NCBI GenBank assembly: GCA_020831805.1
Contig: JAFIFX010000002.1
Location: 248,001 to 312,000, forward strand
Source of the DNA: Planctomycetota bacterium
GTDB taxonomy: Bacteria > Planctomycetota > Phycisphaerae > Phycisphaerales > UBA1924
DNA: 64,000 bases
Direction of reading: 5' to 3'
Shown here in pieces: positions 37,546-46,806 of this stretch (the stretch's first letter is position 1; every line of letters starts with the position of its first letter). Both the position numbers and the translations under genes were made by a program. Under the pieces are notes generated by a model. It ran no database searches. It was not told the DNA's origin and saw nothing but the letters and a program-made list of their open reading frames with translations.

Positions 37546-40500
37546 GTGGACATCGTCAAGTACTCGATCAGCAAGCCCGTCACCGTCGCGGTCGGCGTGA
37601 TCCTCGTGATCATGTTCGGCCTGATCGGGCTGTCCGCCATCCCCGTCCAGCTCACGCCCTCCGTGGACCGGCCGATCATCACCATCGAGACCCGCTGGCC
37701 CGGGCGCTCGCCGCAGGAGATCGTCGACGAGGTCACCAAGAAGCAGGAAGAGCAGCTCAAGAATGTCTCGAACCTGCGCAAGATGGTCTCGGTCTCGACC
37801 GAGGGCCAGTCGCAGATCACGCTGGAGTTCAGCATCACCGCGGACATCAGCCGCGCGCTGCAGGAGGTCTCCGACTCGCTCCGCCAGGTTTCGGCCTACC
37901 CCGCCGAGGTCGAGGAGCCGACCATCAAGGCCGCGGACGGCGCCAGCGAGAACGCTATCGCCTGGATCATCACCGACCTGCCCGAGGAACTGATCGCCAA
38001 ACACCCCGGGTTCGACATCACCACGCTGTACGACGAGATGGACAAGGAGGTCAAGCCCTTCCTCGAGCGCATCGACGGCGTCGCGGAGGTCAACATCTTC
38101 GGCGGGCGCGAGCGTGAGGTCCGCGTCCTGACCGACACCTCGGCGATGGCCCAACGCGGCCTGAACCATCTCGATGTGGTCAACGCCCTGCGCGGCGAGA
38201 ACCGCAATGTCTCGGCCGGCTCGATCGCCCAGGGCAAGCGGGACTATCGCGTCCGCCTCGTCGGGGAGTTCACCAGCCCCGACCAGATCCTGGAAACCAT
38301 CATCGCCTACCGCGACGGACGCCCGGTCTACATCAAAGACATCGCCACCGTGGAGATCGGCCACGAGAAGCGCCGCGGGTTCGTGCGGACCTTCGGCCAC
38401 CCGGCCCTGGCGATGAATGTCATCCGCCAGTCCGACGCCAATGTCGTCCGTGTGATGGAGGAGGTCCGAATCCGCCTCGACGATGTCCGGGCGGATATCC
38501 TGCCCAATCTCGGCGGCGTGACCGAGGGCGGCCCCGTCGGCCCGGACCTGCGCATGCGCCAGGTCTACGACGAGACCGAGTACATCCACTCCGCCGTTTC
38601 GCTCGTGACCACCAACCTCTACATCGGCGGGGCGATCGCCGGTGTCGTGCTGATGGTCTTCCTGCGCAACCTCCGTCCGACCGCCATCGTGCTCATGGCC
38701 ATCCCGATCTCCGTCATCGGCACCTTCCTGGTGATGGTGGCGATGGGGCGTACGCTCAATGTCATCTCGCTGGCGGGGCTGGCCTTCGCGGTCGGTCTGG
38801 TCGTGGACAACGCGATCGTGGTCCTCGAGAACATCTTCAGGCGCCTCCAGCTCGGTGAACCGCCGGCCCAGGCCGCGTGGCAGGGCGGCAAGGAGGTCTG
38901 GGGCGCGATCTTTGCCTCCACACTGACCACCATCGCGGTGTTCATCCCCGTGCTGACCATCCAGGAGGAGGCCGGCCAGCTCTTCCGTGACATCACCCTC
39001 GCTGTGGTCGCCGCCGTCGCCCTCTCGCTGATCGTCTCGATCACGGTGATCCCGACCGCCGCGTCGAAGTTTCTTTCGTCCGCCAAGCCGCGAACGAAGC
39101 TCGGCCGGGGCGTCGAGTCGCTCTTCGGCCTGATCCCGGCGCTGGTCGTGTTCAACAAGGCCGTCGGCGAGACCGTCCGCTGGATGATGACCGGCATCCG
39201 CGGCTGGACGATCCGCCCCGGCCTGATCGTGCTGCTCACCGTCCTCTCCCTCGCCGGCGCGTGGAAGCTCATGCCGCCGATGGACTACCTGCCGGCCGGC
39301 AACCGCAACCTGGTCTTCGGCGGCCTGCTGATCCCGCCGGGTTTGTCCGTCGAGCAACGCGAGGAAATCGCTCGCTCGATCGAGGGCGTCCTCAAGCCCT
39401 ACACCGACGCGGACGCCAGCGACCCCGCCTCGGTCGCGGCCCTGCCTCCGATCCCCAGGCGCGGCTACAACGGGGAGACGCCCGAGCCGTTCGATCCCGT
39501 GCCGGTCCGCCACTTCTTCATCGGCGCCTTCGGCCCGGGCATGTTCGTTGGCGCGACCTCCCAGAAGGAGCAGGTCGTCATCCCCGTCGGCCAGCTCGTG
39601 ACCAACGCGATGGGCTCCATCCCCGATTCCTACGGCGGCGCCTCGCAGACCTCCCTGTTCGGGCGCGGCGTCGGCTCGGGCAACACCATCGATCTGGAAG
39701 TCTCCGGCCCCCGTCTGTACCGCGTCAACGCCGCCGCCCAGTTCATGTTCGAGACCGTCGCCGAGCGTTACGGCTACGGCAATGTCCGCACCGATCCGGC
39801 CAACTTCGCCATCCAGGAGCAGGAACTCCAGGTCCGCCTCAACCAGCGCGGCCGGGAGCTCGGCCTGACCACCGAGGGCCTGGGCGTGGCCATTCGCGCC
39901 CTCTTCGACGGCGCGTTCGTCGGCGACTACAAGCTCAACGGCGACACGGTGGACCTGCGCGTCCTGCCTTCGGGTGGCCGCCTCGACTACCTCGAACAGC
40001 TTGGCGACATCCCGATCGCCACCCCCGCCGGCCCGATCGTGCCCGTCGACACCATCATCGATTTCGTGCCGACCCTGGCCCCCCAGTCGATCAAGCGCAT
40101 CGAGGAGCTCGAATCCGTCTCCATCAACATCCGCCCGCCGGAAGGCCAGGCGATCGATGAGATCATGGCCTGGCTCCGCAGCGATGTGATCGCGGTCGCC
40201 GATGAACGCGGGCTGATCGACCGCTCGATGCGCATCCGGCTTGAGGGCACCGCGGCGAAGCTCGACGAGGTCCGCGAGTCCCTCTTCGGCGCCCGCCCGG
40301 AACGCGACGACGGCTGGCTGGCCCGCACCGCCAATCTGCTCTCGATCGGGATGATCCTGGCTGGCCTGGCCGCAGGCATCTTCGTGCTGGTGCGCCTCGG
40401 CGTGCGCAAGAACCCCGGGCAAAGCCTCTACGGGCTGTTCGGCCTGCTGCTGCTGGGCATGGTGCTGGCCGGCGTCGTTCTGTTGCTCGGCCACAACCCC

Positions 40501-41133
40501 CAGTTCCTGATGGCCAGGTTCGTCTGGGCGCTGCTGGTGACCTACCTGCTCATGTGCGCCCTGTTCGAGAGTTTCCTGACCCCGCTGGTGATCATGTTCT
40601 CCGTGCCGCTGGCGGTCGTGGGGGGGTTCGCGGGTCTGAAGATCGTGCATGTGATCTCGGTCCGTGATCCGACCATCGCCCCGCAGCAGCTCGATGTGCT
40701 CACCATGCTCGGGTTCATCATCCTCATCGGCATCGTGGTCAACAACGCCATCCTCATCGTCCACCAGTCGCGCAACTTCATGCGGGGCGAGGGCGTCGAG
40801 AAACCCATGCACCACCACGAGGCCATCACCGAGGCCGTCCGCACCCGCATCCGGCCCATCTTCATGTCCGCCATGACCTCCATCGGCGGCATGATGCCCC
40901 TGGTCGTCTTCCCCGGCGCCGGCTCGGAGATGTACCGCGGCCTCGGCTCGGTCGTGGTCGGCGGGCTCCTGGTCTCCACCGTCTTCACCCTGATCCTGGT
41001 GCCCCTGCTCTATTCCCTTGTTCTGGACATGCAGGCCGCCGCCCTGAAAGGTTTGGGCCTCGACAGTGGCCGCGAGGGGTCCGACGCGCCTTCGATGGGA
41101 GGGGATTCCGTCCCGAAGGGAGCCACCGCATGA
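37546..41133 (+). CDS. RND efflux transporter permease
   Basis: GTG start; SISKPVTVAVGVILVIMFGLIGLSAIPVQLTP; AGLAFAVGLVVDNAIVVLENIFRR; second TM bundle. Confidence 0.96.
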   Translation: MDIVKYSISKPVTVAVGVILVIMFGLIGLSAIPVQLTPSVDRPIITIETRWPGRSPQEIVDEVTKKQEEQLKNVSNLRKMVSVSTEGQSQITLEFSITADISRALQEVSDSLRQVSAYPAEVEEPTIKAADGASENAIAWIITDLPEELIAKHPGFDITTLYDEMDKEVKPFLERIDGVAEVNIFGGREREVRVLTDTSAMAQRGLNHLDVVNALRGENRNVSAGSIAQGKRDYRVRLVGEFTSPDQILETIIAYRDGRPVYIKDIATVEIGHEKRRGFVRTFGHPALAMNVIRQSDANVVRVMEEVRIRLDDVRADILPNLGGVTEGGPVGPDLRMRQVYDETEYIHSAVSLVTTNLYIGGAIAGVVLMVFLRNLRPTAIVLMAIPISVIGTFLVMVAMGRTLNVISLAGLAFAVGLVVDNAIVVLENIFRRLQLGEPPAQAAWQGGKEVWGAIFASTLTTIAVFIPVLTIQEEAGQLFRDITLAVVAAVALSLIVSITVIPTAASKFLSSAKPRTKLGRGVESLFGLIPALVVFNKAVGETVRWMMTGIRGWTIRPGLIVLLTVLSLAGAWKLMPPMDYLPAGNRNLVFGGLLIPPGLSVEQREEIARSIEGVLKPYTDADASDPASVAALPPIPRRGYNGETPEPFDPVPVRHFFIGAFGPGMFVGATSQKEQVVIPVGQLVTNAMGSIPDSYGGASQTSLFGRGVGSGNTIDLEVSGPRLYRVNAAAQFMFETVAERYGYGNVRTDPANFAIQEQELQVRLNQRGRELGLTTEGLGVAIRALFDGAFVGDYKLNGDTVDLRVLPSGGRLDYLEQLGDIPIATPAGPIVPVDTIIDFVPTLAPQSIKRIEELESVSINIRPPEGQAIDEIMAWLRSDVIAVADERGLIDRSMRIRLEGTAAKLDEVRESLFGARPERDDGWLARTANLLSIGMILAGLAAGIFVLVRLGVRKNPGQSLYGLFGLLLLGMVLAGVVLLLGHNPQFLMARFVWALLVTYLLMCALFESFLTPLVIMFSVPLAVVGGFAGLKIVHVISVRDPTIAPQQLDVLTMLGFIILIGIVVNNAILIVHQSRNFMRGEGVEKPMHHHEAITEAVRTRIRPIFMSAMTSIGGMMPLVVFPGAGSEMYRGLGSVVVGGLLVSTVFTLILVPLLYSLVLDMQAAALKGLGLDSGREGSDAPSMGGDSVPKGATA

Positions 41134-42074
41134 CCCGATCCGTCGCCCGATTCGCCCTGGCCGCTCTGGCCCTCGCCGTACCCTACCTGACCGGCTGCCA
41201 GGCGCCCAAGCGTGAGCCCGACCCGATCGAGCCCCGCAGCGTGCCGATCTTCGCGGGCGACGCCTCCGGCGTGACCCCGTGGGACCGTGTCGTCGAGGCC
41301 TGCGCCGAGTCCTCCGTCGTCGTCATCGGTGAGGTCCACGGCCACCCCCTCGGCCTGGCGATCGCCGCCGAGCTGTACGAGGACATCCTCACCCAGAACC
41401 CCCGCGCCGTGCTCTCCATGGAGTTCTACGAGCGCGATCACCAGACCGCCCTGGACGATTATGTCGCCGGGATCATCTCAAGCGACGAGTTCGATCGCGC
41501 CACCTTCCGCAACGCGGGCAACAACCCCGAAGGCCACCGACGCATGGTCGAGGCCACCCGCCTCGCCGGGCGTCCCATCATCGGGGCCAACGCCCCCCGT
41601 CGCTACGCACGGCTTGCCCGCACCGACGGCTTCGACCGCCTGCGCGAGCTGCGCCCCAGCCAGCGCCGCCACTACCAGATCCCCGACGCCCTGCCCGAGA
41701 ACGCCTACGGCAACCGCTTCCGCGCCGCCATGAGCGGCATGGGCGGCCACGGCCAGATGTCCGGCGATGACCCCGTCACCCCGTTCCTCCGCGCCCAGAC
41801 CCTCTGGGATGTCACCATGGCCGAGTCCATCGCCGAGGCCACCCGCCTGGGCGAGCCGGTCGTCCATGTCGTCGGCCGCTTCCACGCCGAGTACGGCACC
41901 GAACCGGGCAAGTCCGGCCTGGCCGACGCCATCGCCGAACGCATCCAGCCCGACCAGCGCCTGATCATCATCACGATCATGGACACCGACGCGGGCTCGC
42001 TCCGCGTCGAGGATGTCGGCCGGGGCCACTTCGTGATCTATGTCGGCCCCCTGCCGCGGGTGGAGACGAACTGA
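41130..42074 (+). CDS. ChaN family lipoprotein
   Basis: Lipobox LTGC; VVVIGEVHGHPLGLAIAAELYEDIL; VLSMEFYERDHQTALDDYVAG. Confidence 0.85.
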   Translation: MTRSVARFALAALALAVPYLTGCQAPKREPDPIEPRSVPIFAGDASGVTPWDRVVEACAESSVVVIGEVHGHPLGLAIAAELYEDILTQNPRAVLSMEFYERDHQTALDDYVAGIISSDEFDRATFRNAGNNPEGHRRMVEATRLAGRPIIGANAPRRYARLARTDGFDRLRELRPSQRRHYQIPDALPENAYGNRFRAAMSGMGGHGQMSGDDPVTPFLRAQTLWDVTMAESIAEATRLGEPVVHVVGRFHAEYGTEPGKSGLADAIAERIQPDQRLIIITIMDTDAGSLRVEDVGRGHFVIYVGPLPRVETN

Positions 42075-42101
42075 GCGGCGGAGCAAGCCCGCGACATCGG
42101 A

Positions 42102-42842
42102 TCAGCACATCGTCATGCCGCCGTCCACGGCGATGGTCTGCCCGGTCAGGAACCCGGCCTCGTCGCTGGTGGCGTAGGCCACCGCCGCCGCGATGTCCTC
42201 GGGCGTGCCGAGCTGGCGGACGGCCATCATGGCCTTGACCCCGTCGATCACCTGCTGGGGCAGGTCCTTGGTCATGTCGGTCTGGACGAAGCCCGGCGCG
42301 ATCACATTCGCCGTGATGCCCTTGCCGCCGAGCTCGCGGGCGATGGTCTTGGTCAGGCCGGTCAGGCCGCTCTTTGCGGCGGCGTAGTTGGCCTGGCCCG
42401 CGTTGCCGACCAGGCCGCTGGTCGAGGCGATGTTCACGATCCGACCGAACTTGCCCTTCATCATCGGCCGCGCCGCGGCCCGGCAGGCGACGAAGACCGC
42501 CTTGAGGTTCGTGTTGACCACATCGTCCCACTCGTCGTCGGACATGCGGAGGATCAGGTTGTCCCGCGTGATGCCGGCGTTGTTGACCAAGATGTCGATC
42601 CGCCCGAGTTCCGAGGCCACGGACTCGACCATGGCCGCCACGGCCCCGGCGTCCGCCAGGTCGCAGGGCTTGGCGGTGGCCCGGCCGCCCGCGCTGGTGA
42701 TCTCGGCGACCAGTTCGTCCAGCGGCCCCTGCGAGCGGGCCACGCAGACGACATGGCGCCCGTCCCGGGCGAGCCGGAGGGCGATGGCGCGGCCGATGCC
42801 GCGGGAGGCTCCGGTGACGATGGCGATGCGGGTGTCGGTCAT
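42102..42842 (-). CDS. fabG: 3-oxoacyl-ACP reductase FabG
   Basis: VTGASRGIGRAIALRLA; VNNAGITRDNLILRMSDDEWDDVVNTNLKAVF; GQANYAAAKSGL. Confidence 0.96.
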   Translation of the reverse strand: MTDTRIAIVTGASRGIGRAIALRLARDGRHVVCVARSQGPLDELVAEITSAGGRATAKPCDLADAGAVAAMVESVASELGRIDILVNNAGITRDNLILRMSDDEWDDVVNTNLKAVFVACRAAARPMMKGKFGRIVNIASTSGLVGNAGQANYAAAKSGLTGLTKTIARELGGKGITANVIAPGFVQTDMTKDLPQQVIDGVKAMMAVRQLGTPEDIAAAVAYATSDEAGFLTGQTIAVDGGMTMC

Positions 42843-43159
42843 GGTTGACTTTCCTTTGGGTTAAGCCGCCACCAGCGGTCGTCGGTCATTTCTTCCGGGC
42901 AGTCGGCGGGATCCTCGATCCCGAGGGCCTCGAGTCGGTCAAACCAGAGGTCGCGCTTGCTGTCGCGGAGTTTCGCTCCGCAGAACGGACAGTACCGGAT
43001 GGTGATAGCGGACGCTCCGCCGTCATGGATAATGATTCCGTATTCATCAAACTGAGGACGATAGATCAGAATGTTATCTGCGCAGTCGTAAGGATCCGGG
43101 TGCAGAGGGCACCGATAGTTGATGTGGTACGCGATCGACTCGCAGCAATGCTGGGTCAT
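42839..43159 (-). CDS. Small Cys-rich protein (DUF6980-like)
   Basis: CCESIAYHINYRCPLHPDPYDCAD...GIIIHDGGASAITIRYCPFCGAKLRDSKRDLWFDRLEALGI. Confidence 0.7.
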   Translation of the reverse strand: MTQHCCESIAYHINYRCPLHPDPYDCADNILIYRPQFDEYGIIIHDGGASAITIRYCPFCGAKLRDSKRDLWFDRLEALGIEDPADCPEEMTDDRWWRLNPKESQP

Positions 43160-44097
43160 GCGTTCGAGGTTTCGGGCGTGTCGTGCGTGATGACCTTCAC
43201 GCCCTTGTCAATACGGCGCATCATGCCGGCCAGCGACTTGCCGGGGGCGAGTTCGTGCCACTCGGCGTCGGCGTGACCTGCGGCCAAACGCTCGCAGTTG
43301 GCGGCCCAGCGAACCGGGCTGGTGAGCTGCTCGACCAGCCGCTTGCGGATGGCGGCCGGCTCGGGGTCGTGCGCCTCGCCGGTGACATTCGACATCACCG
43401 GGCAGCGCGGCGTGCTGATGGGGGTGTTTTCCAACGCCTCGGCCAGCCGGTCGGCCGCGGGCTGCATCAGGGGTGAGTGGAACGCCCCGGCGACCTGGAG
43501 GCGGGTGGCGCGGAGCCCGTGCTCGGGCGCGAGCTGTTCGGCCCGCTCACACGCCGCCAGCGTGCCGGAGATGACCACCTGCCCGGGCGCGTTGAAGTTG
43601 GCCGCGACCAGGACCTCGCCGCCCCGCGCCGCGTCGCAGAGGGCGTTGGCCTTCTCCTCGTCGGCGCCGATCAGCGCGACCATTGTCGAGGACAGCGCCT
43701 CGGCGGCCTGCTGCATCGCCTGGCCGCGCAGGGCCACCAGGCGCAGCCCGTGCTCGAACAAGAACGCCCGGGCCAGCGTCAGCGCCGTGTACTCGCCCAG
43801 CGAGAGCCCCGCCGCGGCGGCCAGCGCAAAGTCCGACCCGCGCGTCTCGACCAGCGCCCGGTGGCAGGCGATCGAACAGGCGTAGATTGCCGGCTGGGAG
43901 ATGTCCGTCCGGTTGAGCAGGTCCGCCGGGCCCTCGAAGCACAGGGCCGAGAGCGGCTTGGGCAGCGACCCGGCCAGGATCGCGTCGGCCTCGTCGAAGG
44001 TCTCGCGGGCGGCGGTGCTGGTCTGGTACCAGTCCCGGCCCATGCCGACGATCTGGGCGCCCTGCCCGGGGCACAGAAAGATGGTTTGCTGTGTCAT
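43156..44097 (-). CDS. fabD: Malonyl-CoA:ACP transacylase
   Basis: FLCPGQGAQIVGMG; AAGLSLGEYTAL; AGAFHSPLM. Confidence 0.95.
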   Translation of the reverse strand: MTQQTIFLCPGQGAQIVGMGRDWYQTSTAARETFDEADAILAGSLPKPLSALCFEGPADLLNRTDISQPAIYACSIACHRALVETRGSDFALAAAAGLSLGEYTALTLARAFLFEHGLRLVALRGQAMQQAAEALSSTMVALIGADEEKANALCDAARGGEVLVAANFNAPGQVVISGTLAACERAEQLAPEHGLRATRLQVAGAFHSPLMQPAADRLAEALENTPISTPRCPVMSNVTGEAHDPEPAAIRKRLVEQLTSPVRWAANCERLAAGHADAEWHELAPGKSLAGMMRRIDKGVKVITHDTPETSNA

Positions 44098-44144
44098 GGC
44101 GGATGGTAGGGGGTGGGGAGGACGAGATGGCGTGCGGGGTTGGA

Positions 44145-44163
44145 GGCCGGCAGGATGCCGGCC
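44145..44163. repeat. Small hairpin GGCCGGCA-GGA-TGCCGGCC in the fabD-fabH gap
   Basis: Read directly; shares GGCAGGATGCC core with the 31031 hairpin. Confidence 0.6.
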
Positions 44164-44169
44164 CCACCA

Positions 44170-45180
44170 TCAGAGTTGCCAGAGGCTCGCGCCCCAGGTG
44201 AGGCCGGCGCCGAAGGCGATGAACATCACTCGCTGGCCCTCCTCGATCCGGCCCTCGCGCTTCAGCTCGTCGAAGACCAGCGGGCAGGAACCCGCCACGG
44301 TGTTGCCGTAGCGGTCGATGTTGATCCGCAGCTTGGATTCCGGCAGGCCGAAGCGTTCGCGGGCTGACTCGAGGATGCGGCTGTTGGCCTGGTGGCAGAC
44401 ATAGTGGTCGATGTCCGCGGCGCGCAGCCCCGCGGTATCGAGCGTCTCCTCGATGACCTCGGGGAACTTCGAGACGGCGAACTTGAACACCGTCTTGCCG
44501 TTCATCTGGATCTTCTCGTCCATGCGCGGGTCCGGTTCCGCGTCGACGATCTGGCCCAGGCCATTGGGGATGTACAGACTCCGCGCCCCCGACCCGTCCG
44601 AGTGCATCGCCTGGGCGAGCATGCCCTTGCGGGCGTCATCGGACCGCCGGAGCACCAGCGCGCCGCCCGCGTCGCCGAAGAGGATCGCCGCCCCGCGTCC
44701 GAAGGTCGAGTAATCGCAGTGCCGCGTGATCGTGTCGACCCCGATCACACCGACCGAGTCGTACAGCCCGCCCGCGATCAGTTCGTGCGCGATCGAGATC
44801 GTGAAGACAAAGCCCGAGCACGCCGCGTTGATGTCCATCGCCCCGATGGTCCCGCATCCCAGCGTCGCGGCGGCGCGGCATGATACCGAGGGCGTGGGCG
44901 AATCCGCGGTCATGGTCGCGCAGACGATCAGCCCCAGTTCATCCGGACGCATGCCCGCGTCCGCCAGCGCCCTGCCAAGGGCCTCGGCCCCCAGCTCGGT
45001 CGTCGGGTAGGGCTTGGAGGTGTCGTACCGCCGGCGCTCACGGATCCCTGTGCGCTGCAGGATCCATTCGTCCGAGGTTTCCATCATCGTCTCGAGCTCG
45101 GCGTTGGTCAGCCGGTGTTCGGGCAGCGCCGAGCCGGACCCTGCGATCTCGACGCCGACGGCGCGGGTGCGTGGGGTCAT
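44170..45180 (-). CDS. fabH: 3-oxoacyl-ACP synthase III (FabH)
   Basis: TSDEWILQRTGIRERR; DINAACSGFVFTISIAHELI; YVCHQANSRILESARERFGLP. Confidence 0.95.
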   Translation of the reverse strand: MTPRTRAVGVEIAGSGSALPEHRLTNAELETMMETSDEWILQRTGIRERRRYDTSKPYPTTELGAEALGRALADAGMRPDELGLIVCATMTADSPTPSVSCRAAATLGCGTIGAMDINAACSGFVFTISIAHELIAGGLYDSVGVIGVDTITRHCDYSTFGRGAAILFGDAGGALVLRRSDDARKGMLAQAMHSDGSGARSLYIPNGLGQIVDAEPDPRMDEKIQMNGKTVFKFAVSKFPEVIEETLDTAGLRAADIDHYVCHQANSRILESARERFGLPESKLRINIDRYGNTVAGSCPLVFDELKREGRIEEGQRVMFIAFGAGLTWGASLWQL

Positions 45181-46214
45181 GCCGGGACCGTCTCTTCCCC
45201 GATGGGGGCCAGGACCGCGATCCGCTCGACGATCGCGTCGTTCACATGGGCGCGGACATGCTGGAGCGCATTGCGGACGGCGTTCTTGAGCGTCCGCGGC
45301 TCGGACGATCCGTGGGCGATCATCATCACGCCGTTCACGCCCAGCAGCGGGGCGCCGCCGTACTCGTGATAATCGTTCTTCTTGTAGATGCTCTTGATCA
45401 CCGGCTCGAACTGGACCATCAGGTTCGGGTCGTACTCGAGGATCTCCGCCGCGATCGCCTCGAAGAGCGACTTGGCCAGGCCCTCGGCCATCTTGAGCAT
45501 CGAGTTGCCCGTGAAGCCGTCGGTCACGACCACATCGGCCACGCCGGCGAACAGATCGCGTCCCTCGATGAAGCCGATGAAGTTCATGTCGGGTGATCGG
45601 CGGAACAGGTCCCGTGCGCCCTTGATCAGGTCGGACCCCTTGCCCTCCTCCGAGCCGATGTTCATCAGGGCGACCCGCGGCTGCTTGATGCCCAGGGTCT
45701 TCTGGGCTAGGACCTCGGCCATGATGCCGTACTGCCAGAGGTGCAGGGGGCGCGGCTCGGGGTTGGCCCCCGCGTCGCACAGCACCACCGGCCCGTGGAA
45801 GGCCGGCAGGGTGACCGCGATGCCCGGGCGGTGCACGCCGGGCAGGCGACGCATGTGCATCTGTCCGGCCGCGACGCAGGCCCCCGTGTTCCCGGCGGAG
45901 ATCACCGCGTCGCAGCGGTTCTCGGCCTTCTTCGAGCCGAGCTTGGCCATCACCACGATGGAAGAGTCGGCCTTGGACCGCACGGCTTGGGCCGGCGAGT
46001 CGCCCATCTCGATGACTTCGGATGTGTGGACAATCTCGAGGCGCGGGTCGGACACGCCGCGCTCGCTCAGGTGCGCGCGGATGACCGACTCATCACCGAC
46101 CAGCACGAGGTGCTCGTCCGGCTGGAGTAGGGGCAGGGCATCGACTACGCCCTTCATGACCGCGTCGGGAGCGTGGTCGCCGCCCATCACATCGATGGCG
46201 ATGCGGATCGGCAT
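45177..46214 (-). CDS. plsX: Phosphate acyltransferase PlsX
   Basis: RIAIDVMGGDHAPDAVMKG; VISAGNTGA; DVVVTDGFTGNSMLKMAEG. Confidence 0.96.
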   Translation of the reverse strand: MPIRIAIDVMGGDHAPDAVMKGVVDALPLLQPDEHLVLVGDESVIRAHLSERGVSDPRLEIVHTSEVIEMGDSPAQAVRSKADSSIVVMAKLGSKKAENRCDAVISAGNTGACVAAGQMHMRRLPGVHRPGIAVTLPAFHGPVVLCDAGANPEPRPLHLWQYGIMAEVLAQKTLGIKQPRVALMNIGSEEGKGSDLIKGARDLFRRSPDMNFIGFIEGRDLFAGVADVVVTDGFTGNSMLKMAEGLAKSLFEAIAAEILEYDPNLMVQFEPVIKSIYKKNDYHEYGGAPLLGVNGVMMIAHGSSEPRTLKNAVRNALQHVRAHVNDAIVERIAVLAPIGEETVPA

Positions 46215-46239
46215 CCGGCGGAAACTCCGGGGAAAAGAC

Positions 46240-46437
46240 TTAGTCGTTGGAGCCGATCTTCAGCTTGCGGACGATGATCCGCAGGCCGGGACGGACATAA
46301 CCCGATTCGGCGCACACGCGGTGGTGACGCTTGGGCATGCCGGAAAGCGGGCAGATGGTCGAGCCCGGGGCGGTGATGGCGTCATGAGAGCGCCGGCGCT
46401 TCGAACGGCCGCGGCTCTGTCGTTGGGCTGGAAGCAT
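46240..46437 (-). CDS. rpmF: 50S ribosomal protein L32
   Basis: MLPAQRQSRGRSKRRRSHDAITAPGSTICPLSGMPKRHHRVCAESGYVRPG; located before plsX. Confidence 0.92.
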   Translation of the reverse strand: MLPAQRQSRGRSKRRRSHDAITAPGSTICPLSGMPKRHHRVCAESGYVRPGLRIIVRKLKIGSND

Positions 46438-46685
46438 CGTTGGCTCCTCATCGTCCCGCCGCCCACCGGTTCAGGGGGCATTGGGCCGAGCGGACGCTCC
46501 GGGCGTCATCAGAAACAGGGATCCCGGCTCCGGAGACAATCCCCGGACCGGACCCGGACGATAGGCGTGGGCCCCGGCATCGTCAATCCGGATCAAATCG
46601 GGCCGCCCGCCGACCCCGCTGGTTGGACTTTCCGGGCCGCCGCGGTATAAATGAAGTCTGGTCCGGGAGACATCCGGCCCAAACC

Positions 46686-46758
<73 letters not shown>

Positions 46759-46806
46759 TTCAGGTTCGCAAGCCCTGGCATCGTCGGGGCTTGCGGCGTT
46801 TTGGGT

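Noticed and set aside
36163-40818. 1551-aa minus-strand ORF, the longest in the track
   Set aside because: Antisense to well-supported MarR, HlyD and RND genes; D/H/G/R-rich low-complexity translation typical of a GC-rich shadow frame.
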